From Bacteroidales bacterium GP2 (GTDB lineage: Bacteria; Bacteroidota; Bacteroidia; Bacteroidales; Muribaculaceae), in the NCBI GenBank assembly GCA_001701115.1, contig DAAJ01000082.1, positions 31,330-38,225 of the forward strand: a stretch of 6,896 nucleotides of DNA, given 5' to 3'. How positions within the stretch are numbered: the stretch's first letter is position 1; every line of letters starts with the position of its first letter. Both the position numbers and the translations under genes were made by a program. Shown here piece after piece: positions 1-6,333 of this stretch. The notes under the pieces are model-generated. The model was not told the DNA's origin. It did no database searches and worked only from the letters and a program-made list of their open reading frames with translations.

Positions 1-19
1 GCATGAGAAGCTTGCCAAC

Positions 20-1126
20 TCAGCCGTTGAGGTAGTAGGTAGCTCCTTTGTCGGCATAATGATGGGAGATACGGTGGCGTGGCACAAATTCATTGCGACG
101 TAGGATGTCGCCAAGCGTTATGAGCGCTTCCATTTCCGCAACAGAGCCGTTGGGAAATTGTTTCTGTATGATTTTAAGCGATTTGCTTATGTCTTCAAGG
201 GCATTGCCATTGTTCCCGATGCGCGATTGGCAGTCGGCACGCACCATGTACATTTTCCCCGCCACCTCTGGCTCAAGGTAAGATTCGAGAGATGATTTAT
301 AGCCAACGAAGTTGTCCACTATTTTAATGCATTCTTCCGCCATGCCCAAATCGGAGAATTTTTGAAGCAAGTCAACCTGCAGGCGATTGAAAAACGGGTC
401 TACTACATCAAAATTCTTATCCTTGTCGGAGAATGCAAGGGAATATGCGTTATTAAAGCCCTTGATTGCATCATTGTGGTTGCCAATTCGCATATCGCAC
501 CTTGCGGAGGATAGCAGGCTGTTGACGCGCTGGTTTATCGAGCCGCATGAGCTGTTTTCTGCAAGTTTGTCAAGTTGGTCCCGCACGGTGAGCATATAAT
601 CGGTGTCATACGAATCGTAGGCGCAGTCCGCCATGGCAAGCAAAATATCGTACTGGAGTGAACGTGAGGGCTCCGGATTGCTATCGGCAATCTTCAGGGC
701 TTCGGCGTATGCGCTCCTTGCCTTGTCAAAATCGGCTGTTGCAGTTGCCGCACGTCCTAATTCAAGATAAGCGTTTGCCAGTTTGGCACCTTTGGTACCC
801 GAACTTTTAGCTGTGGCTAATTGCTGCTCTTTCAGATTAAGCTCTTTCTCCAATGCAACCTTGTGGTCAGCATGGTATTTTTTGAAAGTATCAGCGCTTT
901 TATTGAAGTTGTCGAAGATTTTATTCAAGTCAGTTTTATTGATGCCTTCTAAAATTCCTGTAAGCCCGTCTAAAAGATTCTCGGTTTTATTCAGGATGTT
1001 GTCAGTTATTCCCCAGAAATTCTTTTCAACTTCCGGCGGTTGGTTTTCAATAACTTTTTCAAATGTTTGGGCTGATGCACCAAAAACTGTAGCAGAAATA
1101 AGAAGAGATAAGAGGTATCTGTTCAT
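20..1126 (-). CDS. Exported tetratricopeptide-repeat (TPR) protein, function unknown
   Basis: This 368-residue protein has a clear N-terminal signal peptide (MNRYLLSLLISATVFGASA, predicted cleavage after ASA-19), so it is exported, probably to the periplasm. Residues about 25-108 are polar, charged and helix-prone, and may form a coiled coil. TPR-like helical pairs follow. The best is at about 115-148 (AYLELGRA...ADFDKARSAYAEALKI). Weaker ones lie at about 158-190, 202-232 (ARCDMRIGNHNDAIKGFNNAYSL), 245-275 and 290-323 (ADCQSRIGNNGNALEDISKSLKII), and a final incomplete one starts near 333. TPR arrays usually act as protein-interaction scaffolds; no catalytic domain is visible. The start is supported by the signal peptide and by a Bacteroidota promoter about 40 bp upstream. 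The gene is transcribed alone after the trpS terminator. The C-terminus (…YYLNG) ends in the middle of an atypical last repeat, 20 bases from the window edge, so a truncation or frameshift cannot be excluded. The TPR assignment is firm; the biological role is not known. Confidence 0.85.
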   Translation of the reverse strand: MNRYLLSLLISATVFGASAQTFEKVIENQPPEVEKNFWGITDNILNKTENLLDGLTGILEGINKTDLNKIFDNFNKSADTFKKYHADHKVALEKELNLKEQQLATAKSSGTKGAKLANAYLELGRAATATADFDKARSAYAEALKIADSNPEPSRSLQYDILLAMADCAYDSYDTDYMLTVRDQLDKLAENSSCGSINQRVNSLLSSARCDMRIGNHNDAIKGFNNAYSLAFSDKDKNFDVVDPFFNRLQVDLLQKFSDLGMAEECIKIVDNFVGYKSSLESYLEPEVAGKMYMVRADCQSRIGNNGNALEDISKSLKIIQKQFPNGSVAEMEALITLGDILRRNEFVPRHRISHHYADKGATYYLNG

Positions 1127-1166
1127 AGTAAATGGATATGTATGTTTAATAGCCTGATAATAAATG

Positions 1167-1197
1167 CAAAGGTAGCATTTTTCCTCGGAATCTCAAA
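1167..1197 (-). promoter_or_regulatory. Bacteroidota-type promoter for the TPR gene
   Basis: Read on the minus strand, the -7 element TACCTTTG (1174-1167) matches TAnnTTTG, and a TTTG at 1197-1194 sits 19 bases upstream, where the -33 element is expected. The predicted transcript starts near 1161 and has a leader of roughly 35 nt before the ATG at 1126. This is the best-spaced promoter in the window. Confidence 0.72.
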
Positions 1198-1280
1198 CAA
1201 CCTCGATTACTTTGCGGGTAAGTACAGTCTTTATTTGAATTATATATAGTGGACTATGTGATAATCAGTTAATGTAAATA

Positions 1281-1316
1281 TTATCCCTTTTTAGGTTTAA
1301 GGAGGTGCTGGGATAA
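1281..1316. repeat. Inverted repeat TTATCCC/GGGATAA downstream of the trpS terminator
   Basis: A perfect 7-bp inverted repeat (1281-1287 and 1310-1316) encloses a 22-nt loop. On the minus strand it starts 3 nt after the trpS terminator stem, so any read-through transcript would form a second hairpin. Its loop carries CACCTCC, which could also pair with the GGAGGG arm of the first stem and give an alternative fold. The function is unknown and it may be chance. Confidence 0.35.
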
Positions 1317-1319
1317 GAA

Positions 1320-1360
1320 AGGAGGGAACATCCGGCTATCTGTTCCGGTTGCTCCCTCCT
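1320..1360 (-). terminator. Strong stem-loop terminator after trpS
   Basis: On the minus strand, AGGAGGGAGCAACCGG (1360-1345) pairs with CCGGATGTTCCCTCCT (1335-1320), giving a 16-position stem with one G-T wobble, one A-A mismatch and a loop of about 9 nt. It lies 19 nt after the trpS stop codon and is followed by TTTCTTATCCC, a short and imperfect U-rich tail. The stem is very GC-rich. The position directly after trpS, before a gene with its own promoter, supports an intrinsic terminator. Because no convincing terminator is seen before trpS, it may also end read-through from the msrAB operon. Confidence 0.75.
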
Positions 1361-1379
1361 GGATATGCCTTCCAGCCAA

Positions 1380-2468
1380 TTACTTCTTTTCAAAGCGGTT
1401 GGTCTGTTCTTCAATCAATGCGGCATCGTTGAAATAGTCAATCTTCATTGCCTGGCGAACCTCAGCAAGTGTTTTTGCAGCAACTTTGCGTGCCTCTTCA
1501 GAGCCTCTTTTCAAAATTTCGTAAACTTCCGGAATATTATTCTCATAATGTGCCCTGCGTTCACGGATGGGGACAAGTTCCTCTTCAAGCACGTTGATGA
1601 GTATTTTCTTTACTGTGCCGTCCCCTACGCCACCTTTAACATAGCGGTCCTTCAAATCCTGCAATGAAGCGAAATCGGGATTGAAGCGGTTGATTTGCTC
1701 ATCTGTGGCGAAAGCATCAAGGTATATAAACGGACAGTTGCCTTCAAGGTGTCCCGGGTCATCAATATTGAGGTGCAGTGGGTCAGTGTACATGCTCTTC
1801 ACTTTCTTTGCTACCTCTTTGGGGGTATCGCTGAGATAGATGCAGTTGCCGAGCGATTTGCTCATCTTGGCTTTTCCGTCAGTGCCCGGCAGGCGCATGC
1901 ATGCAGCGTTAGTGGGGAGAACAATTTCCGGCTCAACGAGTGTAGGACCATAAATGTTATTGAAGCGCTGCACGATTTCACGGGTCAGCTCAATCATAGG
2001 TGCCTGGTCCTCACCGACAGGCACTGTGGTTGCCTTGAATGCGGTGATGTCAGAAGCCTGGCTCACAGGATAGCAGAAGAAACCGAGGGGAATAGATTGT
2101 TCAAAATTCCTCATCTTGATTTCTGTCTTGACAGTTGGATTGCGCTGGACCCTTGCAACTGAAACAAGATTCATGTAATATGTGGTAAGTTCGCATAGCT
2201 CCGGCACCTGGCTCTGGATAAAGATTGTGATTTTGGACGGGTCAAGACCAACAGACAGGTAATCGAGGGCGACCTCAACTATATTCTGGCGCACCTTTTC
2301 TGGATTGTCAGCATTGTCGGTAAGTGCTTGCGCATCAGCAATCATTACAAAAATCTTGTCAAATTCGCCTGAATCCTGCAGCTCAACCCTGCGTTTCAGT
2401 GAGCCGACATAGTGTCCGAGATGCAGTTTTCCGGTCGGACGGTCACCGGTTAGTATAATTTTATCCAT
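1380..2468 (-). CDS. trpS: Tryptophanyl-tRNA synthetase
   Basis: This cytoplasmic class I aminoacyl-tRNA synthetase joins L-tryptophan to tRNA-Trp using ATP. The 362-residue protein is complete. The N-terminal Rossmann fold starts with TGDRPTGKLHLGHYVG, where HLGH at residues 16-19 is the HIGH-type ATP-binding signature. The second class I signature is KMSKSLGN, with KMSKS at 201-205. In between, the segments IADAQALT (about 43-50) and VGEDQAPMIELTREI (151-165) match the tryptophan and ATP pocket typical of bacterial TrpRS. The C-terminal helical part (about 280-362) would contact the tRNA anticodon. At 362 residues it is somewhat longer than the roughly 330-residue Bacillus-type enzyme. The start is supported by the conserved N-terminus beginning just before the TGDRPTG motif, and by a promoter 50 bp upstream. 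It is a housekeeping gene with a strong terminator directly behind it, and no T-box or leader peptide was seen. Confidence 0.98.
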   Translation of the reverse strand: MDKIILTGDRPTGKLHLGHYVGSLKRRVELQDSGEFDKIFVMIADAQALTDNADNPEKVRQNIVEVALDYLSVGLDPSKITIFIQSQVPELCELTTYYMNLVSVARVQRNPTVKTEIKMRNFEQSIPLGFFCYPVSQASDITAFKATTVPVGEDQAPMIELTREIVQRFNNIYGPTLVEPEIVLPTNAACMRLPGTDGKAKMSKSLGNCIYLSDTPKEVAKKVKSMYTDPLHLNIDDPGHLEGNCPFIYLDAFATDEQINRFNPDFASLQDLKDRYVKGGVGDGTVKKILINVLEEELVPIRERRAHYENNIPEVYEILKRGSEEARKVAAKTLAEVRQAMKIDYFNDAALIEEQTNRFEKK

Positions 2469-2517
2469 AAAATCAAATTTCTTTACTGGGGAATTCCGAT
2501 TCGGAGATTCCGGACTG

Positions 2518-2553
2518 CAAAATTAGTAAATATTGTCGGTTTTCTACGCAAAA
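2518..2553 (-). promoter_or_regulatory. Bacteroidota-type promoter for trpS
   Basis: On the minus strand, TAATTTTG (2525-2518) is a full match to the -7 consensus TAnnTTTG. The nearest -33 candidate is TTTTG at 2553-2549, with a 23-base spacer that is slightly long. The transcript would start near 2512, giving a leader of about 43 nt before the ATG at 2468. The -33 element overlaps the region just after the stop codon of the upstream lipoprotein gene, so trpS can be expressed independently of it. Confidence 0.6.
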
Positions 2554-2563
2554 GTTTCCTTTT

Positions 2564-3634
2564 TCAGGATTCTTCCACAATATTTATTTTACTCGTTTCT
2601 TCGCCATCCCAGATGTCATTTTTATCCACCTTGATGCGGATTTCATTCGAGGGATATTTCGATGCTTTCAAGAAACTGCCGCTAACTTTATATTTTTTAT
2701 TTGCCTTTAAATCCTTAATGCTGCCAGCGGGAATCTTGATTGATTTGAATTCCCATCCCTCATTTCCTGAGATTGAGAATGCGATAGCCCCAATATTATT
2801 TCCATGACTTCCGAATGAATAAAACCAAAATAATTCGTTGTCTGCACCTCCAATTGGCGTGAATGCCTCCGGCAGACAGCCGCATTTTTCGTCTACATTA
2901 TTCTGGATTCCTGACCCCTGATTTATATGACTAAATTCAGATAGGAAAGATATATTTGTCAGCGTGATTTTATTAACCCCATAAAGCACGTTTGAGGAAT
3001 CGCAAAGACGAATTTTGCAAACCGCCCTTGTCAAGATTACATCGCTTTCATAAACATTGATTTCCTTCTTAACCTTGTGTAATGCATAGAAACAATCAAA
3101 GTCCTCGTTATTGATAAGGTTATTATGATAGACAGTGTGGCCATCTTTTGAATGAAAAGCCAACATGTTGGTATAGTCTGTATTCGAAGTCGTGTCATAA
3201 TATTTATCAGGAAAATGACCATTTTCATCAATGGTTGCTGAGGCATCGATATAGTCAGCAAACAGAGCTACGCAATAGTTTCCTTGTTCGGCTTTGAATA
3301 CAAATGTATTGGAGCCGGATTCTGCAGGAATTATCTCTTGACGTGCAACAAATTTCTCGTTTTCAGGATCCTGTGCTGCTGCTCCAGGAGGATTGTCACC
3401 TTTGAATAGCTTTGCGGTGTAGCGAAGTTTCATTCCACGGTGTGCTTCATCTGCTCTTGTGCCGGAGAGGGCTTCGGGAGTAGACACGGAGATTGAGATC
3501 GTGTTGGAATCAGCGGGAGGTTCTGGCTGAATCACTTCGGTGGAGGTGCAGGATACGCCTGCAGTGGCAAGGAACAATATTCCGATGGCCACGGCACTCC
3601 ATGCCTTCATTCGTTTGGTTAGGTTAGGTTTCAT
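2564..3634 (-). CDS. DUF6562/fimbrillin-like surface lipoprotein (second of a tandem pair)
   Basis: With the start at 3634 this is a 356-residue lipoprotein: MKPNLTKRMK, then a hydrophobic stretch, then a lipobox-like AGVSC with Cys29 as the lipidation site. An ATG at 3679 is in frame but would put 15 residues before the signal peptide and overlap the upstream gene, so it is less likely; Met9 is a further option. The body is beta-rich. A fimbrillin-like TRADE segment lies at 59-63, followed by FADYID (125-130), YYDT (145-148), DFDCF (178-182), VILTRAVCKIRL (199-210) and a C-terminal IRIKVDKNDIWDGEE (332-346). The spacing of these motifs matches the neighbouring lipoprotein and the DUF6562 family of Bacteroidales, which is related to fimbrillin/Mfa-like surface proteins. 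The mature part has six cysteines besides the lipidated one (121, 181, 206, 211, 251, 253), including a CGC pair. The gene follows its paralogue by 16 bp, looks more AT-rich than its neighbours, and has no clear terminator of its own. The family is likely; the ligand or assembly role is unknown. Confidence 0.75.
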   Translation of the reverse strand: MKPNLTKRMKAWSAVAIGILFLATAGVSCTSTEVIQPEPPADSNTISISVSTPEALSGTRADEAHRGMKLRYTAKLFKGDNPPGAAAQDPENEKFVARQEIIPAESGSNTFVFKAEQGNYCVALFADYIDASATIDENGHFPDKYYDTTSNTDYTNMLAFHSKDGHTVYHNNLINNEDFDCFYALHKVKKEINVYESDVILTRAVCKIRLCDSSNVLYGVNKITLTNISFLSEFSHINQGSGIQNNVDEKCGCLPEAFTPIGGADNELFWFYSFGSHGNNIGAIAFSISGNEGWEFKSIKIPAGSIKDLKANKKYKVSGSFLKASKYPSNEIRIKVDKNDIWDGEETSKINIVEES

Positions 3635-3650
3635 AAATATAATATTTGGG

Positions 3651-4643
3651 TTATATACTTTCGTTTTCTGGATCGTCAATTATTATTTCCACCTCTTCTC
3701 CCCATTCATTGTCGATGGTTATTCCGGTGGAGAGGAGATTGGTTAGTAGTTTCCCAGTTACCGTAGTTATCTTTCCACGTTCAAGCGGAATCTCTATCCC
3801 GGAAATGGATGCTACGGGCATAAGGGCGGAGTTAAGGACCGTTAGGTCAATCATAACAGTGGATTGTTCCGATGTGACGAACAAAAGGTCGGAAGCGAGT
3901 TCCACTTCCACTCCCTCTATTGTCAGGATCTCCAAAGGAGAAGAGAATGAGATGTCGTTGAGTGGTTCAACAGGAAGATCTTCAGAGAGATCGTACTTCC
4001 GGTGAACAGGTGTCTTATAGGAAATCTTGACAAAATATGATTCGCCTCGCCTTATTTCCTTATCATGAATCTGGATGAAGCGGGAATAATCTTGCGCCAC
4101 AAGTCGGAAGCGTGCGTTCGGACGTTGAAGTATTACCTCTGTCGGTGCCTGGTTTACGGATTCATCGGGTCTCCATTTGCACGTAGCTGTGAAGCAATCA
4201 TCAAAAGCTTTCCGTTCTCCATGAGGATGGATATATGAGATGGAGGATAGATTGGAGATGTCATAACATCGTCCCTGATCAGCCTCTGTGTCGGAATAGT
4301 CGACCCAGACATTTAAAAGATGCTCCTGCTTCCTCACTTTGAAGGGGAGGGTGAGGCTGATATCCTCTTTGAGTGCATCCCTGTCAATAAAGGTTTTATG
4401 AAGACCGATATTCTTTCCCGATGCGCTCATGCTGACCACTATCCTTAGGTCTGGATCTGCCGCAAGCTTGCTGCCACGTGCTGGAATATGGGAGATTTTA
4501 TCCCATGATTCCGGAAACTTAAGACGAAGTCGGACGTCAACGAGTGTCGGATCTTCAGCATCGGCATCCGGGTAGGTATGTATGCATCCGGAGAGCAGGC
4601 ATAAAATCAATAAATTGATGGATATGAGGAGGATATTTTTCAT
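3651..4643 (-). CDS. DUF6562/fimbrillin-like surface lipoprotein (first of a tandem pair)
   Basis: This 330-residue protein begins with a type II signal peptide and a canonical lipobox LLSGC, with Cys20 as the lipidation site. The next residues (IHTYPDADAEDP) are acidic, which resembles lipoprotein export signals that send Bacteroidota lipoproteins to the cell surface. The body is beta-rich, with an ARGSK segment at 55-59, VWVDYSD (112-118), CYDI (126-129), FDDCF (147-151), VILQRPNARFRL (170-181), and a C-terminal block GKLLT (297-301) followed by GITIDNEWGEE (307-317). This order is characteristic of DUF6562 proteins and is repeated in the downstream gene, so the two are paralogues. The start codon overlaps the stop of the DUF3575 gene as ATGA (4643-4640), which points to translational coupling and one transcript. 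No enzyme motif is seen; a structural or adhesive surface role is inferred from family and context. Confidence 0.8.
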   Translation of the reverse strand: MKNILLISINLLILCLLSGCIHTYPDADAEDPTLVDVRLRLKFPESWDKISHIPARGSKLAADPDLRIVVSMSASGKNIGLHKTFIDRDALKEDISLTLPFKVRKQEHLLNVWVDYSDTEADQGRCYDISNLSSISYIHPHGERKAFDDCFTATCKWRPDESVNQAPTEVILQRPNARFRLVAQDYSRFIQIHDKEIRRGESYFVKISYKTPVHRKYDLSEDLPVEPLNDISFSSPLEILTIEGVEVELASDLLFVTSEQSTVMIDLTVLNSALMPVASISGIEIPLERGKITTVTGKLLTNLLSTGITIDNEWGEEVEIIIDDPENESI

Positions 4644-5251
4644 AACGGGAAATGATAGGAAATGCTGATTCCGGCATGGTCAATCCCGAAATATGATGTT
4701 TGGCGAAGATCGATATGAGCTCCGTTTGAAACGTTATGAAACCGGTCGTAGCGTAGTGAAAGCCACCCGGCACCAATGCTGAATTCAAGGTTCCAGTTAT
4801 CACGTAGTCGCAAGGAGTAGCCGTAGGTTATTCCTCCTCCTATTGCCGGGCGCCCTCTATCCTGATATCGGAAGTCGCCATTCTTTAGATTATACCATGC
4901 CACGGATAGATGTGGTCCGAAGAAATGACCATCTCCGGCGGTCCCGAGCCACCATCGCATTCCTGGTTGCAAGGCTGCCACACGGAGCGCATGACGTTCG
5001 GTTTGAAACCATGGTGCATACCAAAGAGGAATTTCGACTGAAATCTTTTCAGAAATCTGAAACTCTGCAGCAACATTCATTATTCCTCCACACCAGGGAA
5101 TGGCGTTAGTCTTGATGGCGCCAAATCTTTCAACAGGTCTTTCAGTCAAAGACAGCGGAACCCGCGAAAAGAGACTGTCCCGGCGTTGTGGGGCAGGAAC
5201 AGCCGCAATTATCAGGGCGGTAGCTGTGGTGGCTAAAAAACTTATCGACAT
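4640..5251 (-). CDS. DUF3575 family protein, probable small outer-membrane beta-barrel
   Basis: The protein is 203 residues long, close to the usual DUF3575 size. An N-terminal signal peptide (MSISFLATTATALIIAAVPA) is followed by the family's opening signature AIKTNAIPW (45-53). Alternating amphipathic beta strands rich in Trp, Tyr and Phe come next: VEIPLWYAPWF (72-82), MRWWLG (98-103), GHFFGPHLSVAWY (108-120), GGGITYGYSLRL (138-149), WNLEFSIGAGWLSLRYDRF (153-171), and a last strand GISISYHFPL at the C-terminus. The pattern fits an outer-membrane barrel with a closing aromatic strand. In Bacteroidales, DUF3575 genes commonly sit in fimbrillin-like surface operons, and here two surface lipoprotein genes follow directly, the first through an ATGA overlap. 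The start lies only 12 bp after the msrAB stop. An assembly, anchoring or transport role for the lipoproteins is inference. Confidence 0.82.
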   Translation of the reverse strand: MSISFLATTATALIIAAVPAPQRRDSLFSRVPLSLTERPVERFGAIKTNAIPWCGGIMNVAAEFQISEKISVEIPLWYAPWFQTERHALRVAALQPGMRWWLGTAGDGHFFGPHLSVAWYNLKNGDFRYQDRGRPAIGGGITYGYSLRLRDNWNLEFSIGAGWLSLRYDRFHNVSNGAHIDLRQTSYFGIDHAGISISYHFPL

Positions 5252-5263
5252 TCTGAGAGGGTG

Positions 5264-6217
5264 TTATTCCACAAGTGGGATATATTTCCCGTAGCCCTCT
5301 TCCTCCATTCTTTCAAGAGGTATAAAGCGCAGAGATGCAGAGTTTATGCAATATCTTAAGCCTCCCTTTTCCTCAGGACCATCGTTGAAGACATGGCCTA
5401 AATGTGAACCGGATTTGGAGGATCTCACTTCTGTGCGGATCCTTCCATAGCTTGTGTCGAGATGTTCGGATATCAGACTGCTGTCGATCGGGCGCGAGAA
5501 TGCGGGCCATCCGCAGCCTGAATCATATTTCTCTGCAGAGACGAAGAGGGGTTCTCCATCAATTTTATCTACGTAAATTCCTTTGCGGAATTCATGGTCA
5601 TATTCATTGATGAATGGTCGTTCGGTGGCTCCGTTTTGAGTCACTTCCCACTCCAGAGGAGTGAGGCGCTTGCGGAGCTCCTCGCGCGTTTCGGCATCAG
5701 AAACTTTTGAATCCGACTTCATGGTTTTCGCTTCTTTGAAAAGCGCGGGATTCACGTGGCAATATCCGTCGGGATTTTTGTAGAGATAATCCTGATGATA
5801 GTCTTCAGCCGGATAAAAATTTTCAAGAGGTTTGAATTCTATAGCCAGCGGTTCCTTATGCCTGCGCTGAAGAGTTGCCAGCTCAGCCTCGATAACTGGC
5901 TGATCCGAGGGATCTGTGTAATAAATGCCGGTGCGGTATTGTGTGCCGGAATCTCCTCCCTGACGATTTATCGACAGAGGATCAATGCTTTTGAAATATA
6001 ACCGCAGAAGTGATGAAAGGGAGTTGACGTCAGGATCATAGTCAACTTTTACGGTCTCCGCTGCATTCGTGGTTCCGGTGCAAACGAGTTTATAACCCGG
6101 ATTTTCCACTATGGAGTTGGCATAACCGGCAGTTGCGGATTCAACCCCTGGCACAAGAGAGAAGAGGTGGGCGGTGCCCCAGAAGCATCCTCCTGCAAGG
6201 TATATGGTTTTGATCAT
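5264..6217 (-). CDS. msrAB: Bifunctional peptide methionine sulfoxide reductase MsrA-MsrB
   Basis: This fusion repairs oxidised methionine in proteins: the MsrA domain reduces the S-sulfoxide and the MsrB domain the R-sulfoxide, using thioredoxin-type reductants. MsrA occupies residues 1 to about 160, with the signature GGCFWG at 9-14 (catalytic Cys11), GYANS (31-35), YHQDYL (140-145) and a GYCHVNP resolving-cysteine site (Cys153). A charged linker (about 162-180) leads to MsrB (about 183-317) with SGCGWPAF (Cys235), HLGHVFNDGP (272-281) and RYCINSASL (catalytic Cys290). The two CxxC zinc-binding pairs of many MsrB proteins are absent, so this is the zinc-free form. The 317-residue protein has no signal peptide and should be cytoplasmic. 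The start fits because MIKTIYLAGGCFWG is the usual short MsrA N-terminus. A promoter lies 32 bp upstream, and the gene leads a block of closely spaced surface-protein genes. Confidence 0.97.
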   Translation of the reverse strand: MIKTIYLAGGCFWGTAHLFSLVPGVESATAGYANSIVENPGYKLVCTGTTNAAETVKVDYDPDVNSLSSLLRLYFKSIDPLSINRQGGDSGTQYRTGIYYTDPSDQPVIEAELATLQRRHKEPLAIEFKPLENFYPAEDYHQDYLYKNPDGYCHVNPALFKEAKTMKSDSKVSDAETREELRKRLTPLEWEVTQNGATERPFINEYDHEFRKGIYVDKIDGEPLFVSAEKYDSGCGWPAFSRPIDSSLISEHLDTSYGRIRTEVRSSKSGSHLGHVFNDGPEEKGGLRYCINSASLRFIPLERMEEEGYGKYIPLVE

Positions 6218-6248
6218 TTTCCTAAATATGATTGTATTTGAACATTTG

Positions 6249-6280
6249 CAAAATTACTATTTGCTTCCGGATCCTACAAG
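6249..6280 (-). promoter_or_regulatory. Bacteroidota-type promoter for msrAB and the downstream surface genes
   Basis: On the minus strand, TAATTTTG (6256-6249) matches TAnnTTTG exactly, and CTTG (6280-6277) supplies a -33 TTG with a 20-base spacer. The transcript would start near 6243 and leave a leader of about 25 nt before the ATG at 6217. With the tight junctions downstream, this promoter probably serves msrAB, the DUF3575 gene and both lipoprotein genes. Confidence 0.68.
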
Positions 6281-6333
6281 CAAAAAAGAAGAAAAATTGG
6301 TTTTGTAGAGTCAACTGGCTTGAGACGCATTTC

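Noticed and set aside
1299..1307. A strong Shine-Dalgarno-like AAGGAGGTG on the plus strand.
   Set aside because: No start codon lies at a suitable distance, Bacteroidota rarely rely on this signal, and the plus-strand frame further on is only the shadow of trpS.
1695..2162. A 155-codon plus-strand open frame inside trpS, and several shorter plus-strand frames elsewhere.
   Set aside because: They lie wholly opposite well-supported genes, show no recognisable domain, and have no promoter of their own.
2481..2511. Imperfect hairpin in the trpS leader (GGAATCTC and GGAATTCC arms) as an attenuator or riboswitch.
   Set aside because: It is short, contains mismatches, and has no leader peptide, T-box motif or terminator partner; the leader is only about 43 nt.
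2550..2563. AAAAG-GAAA-CTTTT hairpin after the second lipoprotein as an intrinsic terminator.
   Set aside because: The stem is five mostly A-T pairs with no U tract, too weak to call a terminator.
3616..3630. GGTTAGGTTAGGTT direct repeat near the start of the second lipoprotein gene.
   Set aside because: It encodes the KPNLT part of the signal peptide n-region, and two short copies are expected by chance.
3634..3679. The longer start at 3679 for the second lipoprotein (15 extra residues, MTIQKTKVYNPNIIF).
   Set aside because: It would overlap the upstream gene by 29 bp and push the signal peptide inward, whereas Met at 3634 gives a standard lipoprotein signal peptide and a 16-bp gap.
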